Positions 47,976-57,508 of a stretch of 64,000 bases of DNA are shown here, piece by piece. The stretch spans positions 1 through 64,000 of the forward strand of contig CAIMLX010000024.1 of the NCBI GenBank assembly GCA_903842455.1. Direction: 5' to 3'. Source of the stretch: an uncultured Hyphomicrobiales bacterium (GTDB lineage Bacteria; Pseudomonadota; Alphaproteobacteria; Rhizobiales; Devosiaceae). The notes under the pieces were generated by a model. The model saw nothing but the letters and a program-made list of their open reading frames with translations, was not told the DNA's origin and made no database searches. The translations under genes and the position numbers were made by a program. The first letter of the stretch is position 1. Each line of letters opens with the position of its first letter.

Positions 47976-50651
47976 ATGGACCAAGCGACCTATAGCGCCC
48001 CGGGCGTCGCCGACGCCTCGGCGGTTACGCCGATGATGGGGCAATTTCTCGAGATCAAGTCGGTCAATCCGGGCTACCTGCTCTTCTACCGGATGGGCGA
48101 CTTCTACGAGATGTTCTTCGAGGATGCCGAGATCGCCAGCCAGGCGCTCGGCATCGTCCTCACCAAGCGCGGCAAGCACCAGGGCGCCGACATTCCGATG
48201 TGCGGCGTGCCGATCCATGCGGCGCAGGACTACCTGAAAAAGCTGATCGGGCTCGGGCATCGCGTCGCCATCTGCGAGCAGATCGAGGACCCGGCCGAGG
48301 CGAAGAAGCGCGGCTCCAAGTCGCCGGTGAAGCGTGACGTGGTGCGGCTCGTCACGCGCGGCACCATCACCGAAGACGACCTCCTCCCCACACGCGGGTC
48401 GAACTACCTGGCGGCGCTGAGCATGGTGCGGCACGGCGAGACCGATTTTGCGCTCGCCTTCGCCGACGTATCGACCGGCGAGACTGCGGTGCTCGACATT
48501 GCCGCGTCGGCGCTCGCCGATGAAATTGCCCGCATCGACCCGGCGGAACTGCTGCTGACCGAGGCGGCGCTCGAAGCGCTGCGCGCCGCCAAGGTGATGT
48601 TGCCCGAAGGGGCGCTGTCGCTGCTGCCGGCGGAGGCCTTCGACAGCGAACTTGGCGCCAAACGCATTGCTGCCGCCTTCCCCGGTAGCATTGTCGATCC
48701 GACGGCGTTCTCCCGGGCCGGGCGGGCGGCGCTGGGGGCGCTCTGCGACTATGTGCGCGAGAGCCAGAAGGGCGTGCCCGTGGCGCTGCGCCCACCGGCG
48801 GAGGAACGTGTCGCCGGGCACATGGCGATCGATGCCGCCACCCGCGCCTCGCTCGAACTGCTGGTGACGCAGCGTGGGCAGGAGAAGGGTGCGCTCAGGA
48901 GCGAAATCGACCTCTGCGTCACCCCGCCGGGCTCGCGCCTCCTCGCCCGACGCCTCGCGGCGCCGCTTGCCGATGCGGCCGGGATCAACGCCCGGCTCGA
49001 TGCGGTGGCGGCGCTCGTCGCCGACGGGTTGCTGACCCAGCGGCTGCGGGCCGAACTCAAGGCCGTGCCGGACCTCACCCGCGCGCTGACCCGCCTCGCG
49101 CTCGAACGCGGCGGGCCACGCGACCTGCGGGCCATCGCGATTGCCACGGGCGGCGCCATGGCGCTGGCACAGCGGCTGGTGACACTTGCCGATGCACCGG
49201 CCGAGCTGAGAGCCATCATCGCGACGCTGGAGGACGCCCCGGCGACACTGGCATCGGAGCTTCTCTCGGCCATCGACGAGGAACCGCCGCTGCTCGCCCG
49301 CGACGGCGGCTTCATCGCCAAAGGCTACGATGCGGACCTCGACGCCGAGCGAGCGCTGGCGTCGGAAACCCGCGCTGTGGTTGCCGCCCTGCAGGCCCGA
49401 CTGATCGACGAGACCGACGTCAGGTCGCTGAAGATCCGGCACAATGGCGTGCTCGGCTACTTCGTCGAGGTGCCGCAGGCGCATGGCGGAAAGCTGCTGG
49501 AAGCGCCGCATCGCGACACCTTCATCCACCGCCAGACGATGGCGAACGCGATGCGCTTCAGCACGCGGGAACTGGCGGAACTCGAGGGCCGGATCGCCAA
49601 GGCGCACGATGCGTCGCTCGCTATCGAAACGCAGATTTTCGCGCGGCTATCGGCCGCCGTCCTCGCCGAGACCGACCGGCTGCGCGCCATTGCGGATGCG
49701 CTGGCGGCGCTCGACGTGACTGCAGCGCTGGCGCAGCTGGCCACGACGCGGAACTTCTGCCGGCCGGTGGTCGATACCAGCATGGCGTTCCGCATCGAGG
49801 GCGGCCGGCATCCGGTGGTCGAGACCAATGTGCGGGCGCAGAACGAGGTGTTCGTCGAGAACGACTGCGACCTGTCGGGCGGGGCGCTGTGGCTGGTGAC
49901 CGGGCCGAACATGGGCGGCAAGTCCACCTTCCTGCGGCAGAACGCTCTGATCGCCGTGCTGGCGCAGATGGGCAGCTACGTGCCGGCGGCCTCGGCGCAT
50001 ATCGGTGTCGTCGATCGCGTGTTCTCGCGTGTCGGCGCCTCGGACGATATCGGCGGCGGGCGCTCGACGTTCATGGTTGAGATGGTAGAAACGGCCGCGA
50101 TCCTCAACCGGGCGACAGCAAGATCACTGGTTATATTGGACGAGATCGGGCGCGGCACCGCGACGTTCGACGGGCTTTCGATCGCCTGGGCCTCGGTGGA
50201 GGCGCTGCATGACCAGACCGGCTGCCGCGCCCTGTTCGCCACGCATTTCCATGAGATGACTGCGTTGTCGAAGACGCTGGCGCGGGTCACCAACCACACC
50301 ATGAAGGTGCGCGAGTGGGAGGGCGAGGTGGTGTTCCTGCACGAAGTGGCGGATGGCGCGGCCGACCGATCCTACGGTATCCAGGTCGCCAAGCTGGCTG
50401 GCCTTCCCGAAAGCGTGCTTGCCCGGGCGCGAAACGTGCTCAACGTGCTCGAACAGCGCTCTTCCGGCGGAAAAGGTGCCGTGCTAGACGATCTCCCGCT
50501 CTTTGCGCACCAGCCGCCACCAACGAAGGCGACCGTTAATCCCCTCTATGACAGGATCGACCAGGTGCGCCCCGACGATCTGACACCCCGGCAGGCGATC
50601 GACCTCATTTACGAGCTAAAGAAAATCCGCGATGCAGCTCGCCGAACTTGA
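47976..50651 (+). CDS. mutS: DNA mismatch repair protein MutS
   Basis: The 891-residue MutS recognises mismatches. Its N-terminal mismatch-binding domain has LLFYRMGDFYEMFFEDA, carrying the Phe-x-Glu motif near residue 47. The ATPase has Walker A TGPNMGGKSTFLRQNA near 643, then RVGASDDIGGGRSTFMVEM and Walker B LVILDEIGRGTATFDGLSIAWA. The C-terminal helix-turn-helix and tail are present. The last 20 bases overlap the glnD coding region. mutS-glnD-murJ-trpS is a conserved order in the Hyphomicrobiales. Confidence 0.98.
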   Translation: MDQATYSAPGVADASAVTPMMGQFLEIKSVNPGYLLFYRMGDFYEMFFEDAEIASQALGIVLTKRGKHQGADIPMCGVPIHAAQDYLKKLIGLGHRVAICEQIEDPAEAKKRGSKSPVKRDVVRLVTRGTITEDDLLPTRGSNYLAALSMVRHGETDFALAFADVSTGETAVLDIAASALADEIARIDPAELLLTEAALEALRAAKVMLPEGALSLLPAEAFDSELGAKRIAAAFPGSIVDPTAFSRAGRAALGALCDYVRESQKGVPVALRPPAEERVAGHMAIDAATRASLELLVTQRGQEKGALRSEIDLCVTPPGSRLLARRLAAPLADAAGINARLDAVAALVADGLLTQRLRAELKAVPDLTRALTRLALERGGPRDLRAIAIATGGAMALAQRLVTLADAPAELRAIIATLEDAPATLASELLSAIDEEPPLLARDGGFIAKGYDADLDAERALASETRAVVAALQARLIDETDVRSLKIRHNGVLGYFVEVPQAHGGKLLEAPHRDTFIHRQTMANAMRFSTRELAELEGRIAKAHDASLAIETQIFARLSAAVLAETDRLRAIADALAALDVTAALAQLATTRNFCRPVVDTSMAFRIEGGRHPVVETNVRAQNEVFVENDCDLSGGALWLVTGPNMGGKSTFLRQNALIAVLAQMGSYVPAASAHIGVVDRVFSRVGASDDIGGGRSTFMVEMVETAAILNRATARSLVILDEIGRGTATFDGLSIAWASVEALHDQTGCRALFATHFHEMTALSKTLARVTNHTMKVREWEGEVVFLHEVADGAADRSYGIQVAKLAGLPESVLARARNVLNVLEQRSSGGKGAVLDDLPLFAHQPPPTKATVNPLYDRIDQVRPDDLTPRQAIDLIYELKKIRDAARRT

Positions 50652-53430
50652 ACGCCCGCGTTTCCACCTGGTGACGGCCGAGACCATCCTCGCCGACATC
50701 AGGACACTGGTGGGTGCCGACGCCCCCAAGGCGGCGGATACCCGGGCCCGTATCCTGGCCCACCTGAAATCCGTCCTCGCCGACGCCCGGGTGAGCGCGG
50801 AAGCTGAGTTGCGCGCCAATGGCAAGGGCACGCGCTGCGCCATGAACCTCAGCGCGGCGGAAGACGAGATCATCCGCGCCATCCACATGTTCGCGGTGCG
50901 CTACGTGTATCCGGTCGACAACCCGTCGGGCGCCGAAATGGTGTCGATCGCGGCAGTGGGCGGCTACGGCCGCGGCACGCTGGCACCGGGCTCCGACATC
51001 GACCTGCTGTTCATCCTGCCCTACAAGCAGACGCCGTGGGGCGAACAGGTCACCGAATATATCCTCTATATGCTGTGGGACCTGGGCCAGAAGGTCGGCC
51101 ACGCCGTCCGCTCGGTGGATGACTGCATCCGCATGGCCAAGTCCGACATGACGGTGCGTACCGCCACGCTCGAGGCGCGCTACCTCACCGGGGCCAAGGC
51201 GCTGTTCGAGGAACTGGTGCTGCGCTTCGAGAACGACGTGGTGCCCAAGACCGGCCCCGAGTTCATCGCCGCCAAGATGGCCGAGCGCGACGAGCGCCAC
51301 CGGCAGATCGGCAATACCCGTTACGTGGTCGAGCCCAACGTCAAGGAAGGCAAGGGCGGGTTGCGCGACCTGCACACGCTGTTCTGGATCGGCAAGTATT
51401 TCTACCGGGTCAAGACCAGCGCCGAGCTGGTGGAGAAGGGCGTGTTTTCGGCCGAGGAACTGCGGACCTTCGTGCGGGCCGAGGACTTCCTCTGGGCCAT
51501 CCGCTGCCACCTGCATTTCCTCACCGGGCGGCCGGAGGAAAAGCTGACCTTCGACGTGCAGCCGGACCTGGCCGACCGGCTGGGGTTCACCGAGCGCGCC
51601 GGCATGCTGGCCGTCGAGCGGTTCATGAAGCGCTACTTCCTCGTCGCCAAGGACGTGGGCGACCTGACCCGCATCTTCTGCACGTCGCTCGAATTCCACC
51701 ACGCCAAACCGCTCGACATGGTGGGACGCGTGCTGGCGCCGTTCAAACGCGGCAAGGTCGCGATCCGGGGCGAGACGGATTTCGTCGTCGAGGGGGGCCG
51801 GCTGAACGTAGCGGGCCCCGACGTGTTTCAGAAGGACCCGCGCAACCTCATCAAGGGGTTCATGCTGGCGGGCGGGCACGACCTGCACCTGCACCCCGAT
51901 GCGATCAAGGAAATCCGCCGCTCGTTCAAGCTGATCGGCCACGACCTGAGGAACGACCGGCAGGCCAATGCCTGGTTCCTTGAGATCCTGACGGCGCCGA
52001 CCTATGTCGAGCGCATCCTGCGCCAGATGAACGAGAGTGGCGTGCTCGGCCGCTTCGTGCCGGATTTCGGCAAGATCGTCGCGCTGATGCAGTTCAACAT
52101 GTACCACCACTACACGGTGGACGAGCACCTGATCCGCGCCGTGGGCGTGATGGCGGATATCGCGAATGGCGGGCTGCGCGAGCAGCTGCCGCTCACTCAC
52201 GAGCTGCTGCCGCACCTCAACGACACGCGGCTCCTCTACGTCGCGCTGTTCCTGCACGACATCGCCAAGGGCCGGCCGGAGGATCACTCGATCGCAGGCG
52301 CCCGGCTGGCGCGAAAGTTCTGCCCGCGGCTCGGCCTCGATCCGGCCGAGACCGATACCGTCGCCTGGCTGGTCGAGCACCACCTGCTGATGAGCGAGGT
52401 GGCGCAGTCGCGCGATATCCAGGACCCGGAAACCGCAAAGACCTTCGCCGACGTGGTGCAGTCGCCGCAGCGCCTTGCCTTGCTGATGATCCTCACGGCC
52501 TGCGACATCCGCGCGGTGGGGCCGGGCGTGTGGACCGGCTGGAAGGGTTCGCTGCTGCGTTCGCTTTACTACGCCACCGAGCCGCTGCTGTCGGGCGGGC
52601 ACTCCAAGGTGACCCAGCGCGACCGCATCGAGGCCGCCCGCGGCGAGTTGCGCCGGGCGCTCTCGGGCTGGCCCGCCGCCGAGGTCGAGACTTATGTGGG
52701 GCGCCACTACGACCACTACTGGCTGCGCGCCGAGGCCGAACTGCAGGCCGAGCACGCGAGGATGATCCGCACCGCGGACCACGCCGGGCAGATGTTCGCG
52801 GGCTCGATCCGGGTGAAGGCCTTCGAGGGCATCACCGAGGTGTCGTTCTATACGCCCGACCACCCGCGGCTGCTGTCGCTGATCGCCGGGGCCTGCACCA
52901 TGTGCGACGCCTCGATCATCGGTGCGCAGATCTTCTCGACCCGCGACGGCCGGGCGCTCGACACGTTCCGCCTGCGCCGCGCCTTCCAGTCCGACGAAGA
53001 CGAGAAGGTTCGCGCCACCCGCATCATCGACACGGTCAAGCAGCTGCTGCAGGGCAAGCGGCAGGTGCTGATCGACCTGGGCAAGGAGAGCCGCCACAAC
53101 AAGCGGCTGAGGCCGTTCAGCCTGCCGTCGCAGGTGCAGGTGTCGAACGCCATCTCGGAGAAGTTCACCGTCATCGAGGTGATGGGCCTCGACCGTACCG
53201 GCCTGCTGCACCAGCTGACGCGGACGATCTCCGACCTCAACCTCACCATCGGCTCGGCTCATATCGGCACCTATGGCGAAAAGGCGGTAGACGTTTTCTA
53301 CGTGACGGATCTGACCGGCCACAAGATCGAGTCCCGCCCGCGCCAGAAGAAGATCCACGAGGCGCTGCTCGGGGTGTTCCGGCACGTCGGTGGGGAGGAC
53401 GAGAAGGTGGCCAAGGTGGTGAATGGGTAA
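50632..53430 (+). CDS. glnD: bifunctional [protein-PII] uridylyltransferase/uridylyl-removing enzyme
   Basis: The 932-residue nitrogen sensor uridylylates PII proteins when glutamine is low and removes UMP when it is high. The nucleotidyltransferase motif GGYGRGTLAPGSDIDLLF lies near residue 109. The HD hydrolase domain has LFLHDIAKGRPEDHS near 540, with the His-Asp pair. Two ACT domains for glutamine sensing occupy about 730-810 (VSFYTPDHPRLLSLIAGAC) and 840-915 (EVMGLDRTGLLHQLTRTIS). It overlaps both mutS (20 bases) and murJ (8 bases). Confidence 0.97.
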   Translation: MQLAELERPRFHLVTAETILADIRTLVGADAPKAADTRARILAHLKSVLADARVSAEAELRANGKGTRCAMNLSAAEDEIIRAIHMFAVRYVYPVDNPSGAEMVSIAAVGGYGRGTLAPGSDIDLLFILPYKQTPWGEQVTEYILYMLWDLGQKVGHAVRSVDDCIRMAKSDMTVRTATLEARYLTGAKALFEELVLRFENDVVPKTGPEFIAAKMAERDERHRQIGNTRYVVEPNVKEGKGGLRDLHTLFWIGKYFYRVKTSAELVEKGVFSAEELRTFVRAEDFLWAIRCHLHFLTGRPEEKLTFDVQPDLADRLGFTERAGMLAVERFMKRYFLVAKDVGDLTRIFCTSLEFHHAKPLDMVGRVLAPFKRGKVAIRGETDFVVEGGRLNVAGPDVFQKDPRNLIKGFMLAGGHDLHLHPDAIKEIRRSFKLIGHDLRNDRQANAWFLEILTAPTYVERILRQMNESGVLGRFVPDFGKIVALMQFNMYHHYTVDEHLIRAVGVMADIANGGLREQLPLTHELLPHLNDTRLLYVALFLHDIAKGRPEDHSIAGARLARKFCPRLGLDPAETDTVAWLVEHHLLMSEVAQSRDIQDPETAKTFADVVQSPQRLALLMILTACDIRAVGPGVWTGWKGSLLRSLYYATEPLLSGGHSKVTQRDRIEAARGELRRALSGWPAAEVETYVGRHYDHYWLRAEAELQAEHARMIRTADHAGQMFAGSIRVKAFEGITEVSFYTPDHPRLLSLIAGACTMCDASIIGAQIFSTRDGRALDTFRLRRAFQSDEDEKVRATRIIDTVKQLLQGKRQVLIDLGKESRHNKRLRPFSLPSQVQVSNAISEKFTVIEVMGLDRTGLLHQLTRTISDLNLTIGSAHIGTYGEKAVDVFYVTDLTGHKIESRPRQKKIHEALLGVFRHVGGEDEKVAKVVNG

Positions 53431-55024
53431 GGCACCCACGCCCTCGAGCACTGGTCCAGTGAGCCTCTATCGCAATTTTCTTTCGGTCGGCGGGCTGACG
53501 CTGGTATCCCGCATCTTCGGGTTTGTCCGTGATGCGCTGATGGCGGCGGTGCTGGGCATCTCGCCGGTTTCCGACGCGTTCAACGCCGCGTTCCGCTTTC
53601 CCAACCTGTTCCGCCGGCTGTTTGCGGAGGGCGCGTTCAATACTGCGTTCGTGCCGATGTTCTCTTCCGCGCTCGAGACCCAGGGCAATGATGGGGCGAA
53701 GGAACTGGCCGGCCGGATCATGAGCTGGCTGGTGGCGGTGATCCTCGTCGTCACCATCCTTGTCGAGATCTTCGCCGAGCAGATCATGGTGCCGTTCGTG
53801 CCAGGGTTCCTGAACGATCCGGAGAAGTTCGAGCTCACGGTCTTCCTGACGCGGATCATGTTCCCTTATCTCGCCTGCATGTCGCTGATGGCGGCCTATG
53901 CGGCGATCCTCAACAGCCTCGGCCGTTTCACCGCCGCCGCTTTTGCGCCGGTGGTGCTGAACCTCGTCAACATCGCGGCGCTGATTCCGCTGGCGATGAT
54001 GGCGCTGGAGGATCGCGACACGGCGTTCTGGGTGGCGGTGGCGACCATGCTGGGCGGCATTGCGCAGCTGGCGCTGGTCTGGTGGGCGATCCGGCGCGCC
54101 GGCTTCCTGCCGAAGCTGCGGTGGCCGAAGATCGATTCCGAGGTGCGCCGCTTCTGGGTGCTGGCTGTGCCGGCAATCCTTGCGGGTGGGATCACGCAGA
54201 TCAACATCTTCGTCGGCACGGTGATCGCGTCGGGCGCCGACGAGGTGATGTCGATCATCTACAACGCCGACCGGCTGTACCAGCTGCCGCTGGGCATCAT
54301 CGGCATTGCCATCGGCACGGTGCTGCTGCCCGAACTCAGCCGCCATATCGGTGCCGGACGCGACGTCGAAGCGCGGGCGAGCCAGAGCCAGAGCCTGTTC
54401 CTGTCGATGCTGCTGAGCATGCCGGCGGCCGGGGCGCTGATCGGGCTCGCGCTGCCCATCGTCCGCGTGCTGTTCGAGCGGGCTGCGTTCGGGCCGGAGG
54501 ACAGTGTCAACGTTTCGCAGGCGCTGATCGCGTTCGCGGTCGGCGTGCCCGCCTTCGTGCTGATCCGGGTGCTGCAGCCCGGCTTTTTCTCGCGCCAGGA
54601 CACGAAGACCCCGACCTGGTTTGCGGCGATCTCGCTGGTGATCAATATCGGGCTGTCGCTGGCCCTGTTCGGGTCGCTCAAGCATGTCGGCATCGCGCTT
54701 GCGACCTCGATCGCGGCGTGGGCGAACGTCGTGCTGCTGGCCGTTTTCCTCGCCCGGCGCGGGCATTTCCGGCTCGAAAAGACCGAGTGGCGGCAGGAAA
54801 TCATGATCGTGCTGATGACGGTGGTCATGGCAGCGGCGCTCTATGGCGGCGTGGTGCTGCTCGGGCCGGTGTTCGATCCGGGGTATTTCTTCCCGCTGCA
54901 GGCACTGGCGCTGCTGGGGCTCTGCGTGTTCGGCGCCGGGCTCTATTTCGGGCTGCTGCACCTCACCGGGGTGCAGCGCCTCGGCGCACTGGTCCGCCGC
55001 TTCAAGCGCACGAAAAAGGCCTGA
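53423..55024 (+). CDS. murJ: lipid II flippase MurJ (MviN family)
   Basis: This 533-residue polytopic membrane protein moves the peptidoglycan precursor lipid II across the inner membrane. The hallmark N-terminus LVSRIFGFVRDALMAAVLGI and DAFNAAFRFPNLFRRLFAEGAF, with the essential Arg residues, are present. About 14 hydrophobic helices can be counted along the chain. The ATG at 53423 overlaps the glnD stop region by 8 bases, consistent with the conserved glnD-murJ-trpS operon. Confidence 0.96.
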   Translation: MGKAPTPSSTGPVSLYRNFLSVGGLTLVSRIFGFVRDALMAAVLGISPVSDAFNAAFRFPNLFRRLFAEGAFNTAFVPMFSSALETQGNDGAKELAGRIMSWLVAVILVVTILVEIFAEQIMVPFVPGFLNDPEKFELTVFLTRIMFPYLACMSLMAAYAAILNSLGRFTAAAFAPVVLNLVNIAALIPLAMMALEDRDTAFWVAVATMLGGIAQLALVWWAIRRAGFLPKLRWPKIDSEVRRFWVLAVPAILAGGITQINIFVGTVIASGADEVMSIIYNADRLYQLPLGIIGIAIGTVLLPELSRHIGAGRDVEARASQSQSLFLSMLLSMPAAGALIGLALPIVRVLFERAAFGPEDSVNVSQALIAFAVGVPAFVLIRVLQPGFFSRQDTKTPTWFAAISLVINIGLSLALFGSLKHVGIALATSIAAWANVVLLAVFLARRGHFRLEKTEWRQEIMIVLMTVVMAAALYGGVVLLGPVFDPGYFFPLQALALLGLCVFGAGLYFGLLHLTGVQRLGALVRRFKRTKKA

Positions 55025-55084
55025 CCGCTTGCGGACAGCCGTCCGGATGCGCGATAAGCCGTGCCTCTTTCAGGGAATACTGCA

Positions 55085-56128
55085 ATGGCCTTCACCCCGC
55101 GTGTCTTTTCCGGCATCAAGCCGTCCGGCGACCTGCATCTCGGTAACTACCTCGGCGCCATCCGGCGGTTCGTGCCGCTGCAGGAGACGCACGAGACGAT
55201 CTACTGCGTCGTCGACATGCACGCGATCACCGTGTGGCAGGACCCCGAGGACCTGCGGCGCTGGACCTACGAGATCGCCGCGGCCTACATCGCCGCAGGA
55301 CTCGACCCGGACAAGTCGATCATCTTCAACCAGTCGCAGGTGGTCGAGCACGCCGAACTGGCGTGGATCTTCAACTGCGTGGCGCGCGTCGGCTGGATGA
55401 CGCGCATGACGCAGTTCAAGGACAAGGCCGGCACCGAGGGGGGCGAGAACTCCGAGGCGGTGTCGCTGGGGCTGTTCGCCTATCCCTCGCTGATGGCTGC
55501 CGACATCCTGCTCTACAAGGCCACTGCCGTGCCGGTGGGCGACGACCAGCGCCAGCACCTCGAACTGACCCGCGACATCGCCAAGAAGTTCAACCACGAT
55601 TTCAAGAAGCAGATCGCGGGGCTGGGCGTGGAAGACGAGTTCTTCCCGCTCACCGAAACGCTGTCGACCGGTCCGGCGATGCGCGTCATGTCGCTCAAGG
55701 ACGGCAAGAAGAAGATGTCGAAGTCGGACACCTCCGACATGTCGGCCATCTACATGATGGACGATGCCGACACGATTTCGAAGAAGATCAAGCGCGCCAC
55801 CACCGACCCCGAGATGCTGCCGACCGAAGCTGCCGGCCTCGCCGGACGGCCGGAAGCGGAGAACCTCGTCGCCATCTTCGCCGCCCTCTCGGACCGTTCG
55901 GTCGACGACGTGCTGAGCGAATACGGGAACAATGGCTGGGGCAAGTTCAAGCCGGCGCTGGCGGACCTCGCCGTCGCCGTCCTTTCGCCCATCGCCACCG
56001 AAATGAAGCGGCTCGTCGCCGATCGCGGCGAGATGGACAACATCCTGCGCAAGAACGCCGAGCGCGCGCGGGCCATTGCCCAGCCGATCATGGACGATGT
56101 CCGCAAGATCGTCGGCTTCGTTCGATAG
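55085..56128 (+). CDS. trpS: tryptophanyl-tRNA synthetase
   Basis: A 347-residue class I synthetase that charges tRNA-Trp. The HIGH-like motif is [16 protein letters not shown] near residue 15, and the KMSKS loop is [16 protein letters not shown] near 213. [36 protein letters not shown] is typical of the family. The ATG at 55085 follows GGGAA; an earlier ATG-less reading adds only a few residues. It follows murJ by 60 bases. Confidence 0.97.
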   Translation: MAFTPRVFSGIKPSGDLHLGNYLGAIRRFVPLQETHETIYCVVDMHAITVWQDPEDLRRWTYEIAAAYIAAGLDPDKSIIFNQSQVVEHAELAWIFNCVARVGWMTRMTQFKDKAGTEGGENSEAVSLGLFAYPSLMAADILLYKATAVPVGDDQRQHLELTRDIAKKFNHDFKKQIAGLGVEDEFFPLTETLSTGPAMRVMSLKDGKKKMSKSDTSDMSAIYMMDDADTISKKIKRATTDPEMLPTEAAGLAGRPEAENLVAIFAALSDRSVDDVLSEYGNNGWGKFKPALADLAVAVLSPIATEMKRLVADRGEMDNILRKNAERARAIAQPIMDDVRKIVGFVR

Positions 56129-56210
56129 CGAACCCGCCATCGTTTGCCGGCGCGCTTGCGCGTTGCCGGGCCGAGTGGGACAATGACACTCCAACGTGAA
56201 GGTGGGCGCC

Positions 56211-56699
56211 TTGGCTGAGACCGAACGCGACTACAAGCGGAAGTTCCTCGTCGTCGTCGACGAGAGCAAGGAAACCGACCGGGCGCTGGCGTTTGCCGCG
56301 CATCGGGTGAAGCGCACGGGCGGCACCGTGGTGCTGCTCACGGTGATCGACAGCCAGGAATTCACGCAGTTCCTCGGGGTCGAGGATGTGATGCGGGCGG
56401 AGGCGCGCGACAATGCCGAGCGGCTGATCGACGCCAAGCTGGCCCGCATCGCCCAGTGGGGCGACCAGATCCGTACGGAAACGGTGATCCGTGAAGGGGA
56501 CCTCGTCAACGAGATCGGCCGGCTGATCGCCGCGGACCCCAGCATCGCCATCCTGGTGCTTGCGGCGTCGAACTCGAAGGAAGGGCCAGGTCCGCTCATC
56601 ACCGATTTTGCGGCCCGTACCGGCCACCAGGCGCTGCCGGTGATCGTCACCATCATTCCGGGCACGCTGACGGACGAACAGATCATCGCCGTCACATGA
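56211..56699 (+). CDS. universal stress protein (UspA family)
   Basis: This single-domain Usp of about 162 residues has KFLVVVDESKETDRALAFAAHRVKRTGGTVVLLTV at the N-terminus. A short nucleotide-contact region (LVLAASNSKEGPGPLITDFAA) follows, in which the canonical GxxGxG(x9)GS ATP-binding loop is not well preserved. The TTG at 56211 is chosen because AAGGTGG lies just upstream and the length then fits relatives; a GTG at 56196 in the same frame is the alternative. Located between trpS and nfuA, a conserved position in the order. Confidence 0.85.
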   Translation: MAETERDYKRKFLVVVDESKETDRALAFAAHRVKRTGGTVVLLTVIDSQEFTQFLGVEDVMRAEARDNAERLIDAKLARIAQWGDQIRTETVIREGDLVNEIGRLIAADPSIAILVLAASNSKEGPGPLITDFAARTGHQALPVIVTIIPGTLTDEQIIAVT

Positions 56700-56756
56700 T
56701 GGCCATGCGCTGACCAGAGCCGACCGCACCTTGCGTTCCGGTCGCCAAAACACTAG

Positions 56757-56772
56757 TTTAGAAATGTTCTAA
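56757..56772 (+). promoter_or_regulatory. Irr-box-like (ICE-type) operator before nfuA
   Basis: TTTAGAAATGTTCTAA contains perfect inverted half-sites TTAGAA and TTCTAA around a 3-base spacer, 21 bases before the nfuA ATG. It matches the iron control element bound by Irr in Hyphomicrobiales, as I recall that consensus. A possible -35 (TTGCGT, 56731-56736) would place the site over the -10/+1 region, suiting repression. irr is in the same window. Confidence 0.65.
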
Positions 56773-56793
56773 CTCGAAGGGCGCCCTACCGCC

Positions 56794-57351
56794 ATGTTCA
56801 TCCAGACCGAAGCGACGCCGAATCCGGCGACCCTGAAATTCCTGCCGGGCCGCGATGTGCTGGTGGGCGAGCCGCGCGATTTCCGTACCGCCGAGTCGGC
56901 CGTCCCCTCGCCGCTCGCCGCGGCACTGTTCGAGGTGCCCGGTGTCGAGGCCGTCTTCCTCGGCTCCGATTTCATTTCGGTGACCAAGGACGAGGCCGAC
57001 TGGAGCCACATCAAGCCGGCGATTCTCGGCGTGATCATGGAGCACTTCCTGTCGGGCCGGCCGGTGATCGGCGTCGGCACCGCGGCGCCCGAGGCGACCG
57101 AGGAGTTCTTCGAGCCCGAGGATTCCGAGACTGTCGAAGTGATCAAGGAACTGCTCTCCACCCGCGTGCGTCCCGCCGTGGCGATGGATGGCGGCGACAT
57201 CACCTTCAAGGGCTTCAAGTCCGGCACGGTCTACCTGCACATGCAGGGCGCGTGCTCGGGTTGCCCGTCCTCGACTGCAACGCTGAAGAGCGGCATCGAA
57301 AACCTGCTCCGCCATTTCGTGCCCGGCGTCGAGTCGGTCCAGCAGATCTGA
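56794..57351 (+). CDS. nfuA: Nfu-type iron-sulfur cluster carrier
   Basis: The 185-residue protein has the Nfu N-terminal domain (MFIQTEATPNPATLKFLPGR, residues 1-90) and the C-terminal NifU domain (TRVRPAVAMDGGDITFKGF, with GACSGCPSSTATLKSGIENLL near 155). The CxxC pair binds a [4Fe-4S] cluster for delivery to target enzymes. This is the alphaproteobacterial/mitochondrial NFU1 layout rather than the E. coli NfuA layout, so the symbol is by function. An Irr-type operator candidate lies directly upstream and an intrinsic terminator directly downstream, so it is probably monocistronic. Confidence 0.93.
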   Translation: MFIQTEATPNPATLKFLPGRDVLVGEPRDFRTAESAVPSPLAAALFEVPGVEAVFLGSDFISVTKDEADWSHIKPAILGVIMEHFLSGRPVIGVGTAAPEATEEFFEPEDSETVEVIKELLSTRVRPAVAMDGGDITFKGFKSGTVYLHMQGACSGCPSSTATLKSGIENLLRHFVPGVESVQQI

Positions 57352-57377
57352 TCGAAGCGATCGTCGAAAGTTTGATG

Positions 57378-57401
57378 CGCCCGGCCCCTGCCGGGCGTTT
57401 T
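57378..57401 (+). terminator. intrinsic terminator after nfuA
   Basis: CGCCCGG (57378-57384) and CCGGGCG (57391-57397) form a 7-bp stem with a six-base loop, followed by TTTT. It lies 27 bases after the nfuA stop codon. Confidence 0.88.
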
Positions 57402-57428
57402 GCTTTGGTGCGCAGCTCGTGCCTGTGC

Positions 57429-57492
57429 CGCCCCCTCCACCAGCCTGCGGCTGGTCCCCCTCCCCCGCTATCGCGGTGGAGGACCCCGGCTA
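57429..57492 (+). repeat. dispersed repeat, family B copy 3
   Basis: GCCCCCTCCACCAGCCTGCG, GCTGGTCCCCCTCCCCCGC and GGTGGAGGACCCCGG. Closely matches 6980-7041 and 9069-9133. It sits exactly where the conserved nfuA neighbourhood ends and the sugar genes begin. Confidence 0.75.
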
Positions 57493-57508
57493 CCGCCGTG
57501 CCTGTGTT

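Noticed and set aside
50605-53451. A 948-codon open frame on the minus strand opposite glnD
   Set aside because: It mirrors glnD in a GC-rich genome where the antisense frame stays open. Its predicted protein is Arg/His/Gly-rich without domains, and glnD itself is unmistakable.
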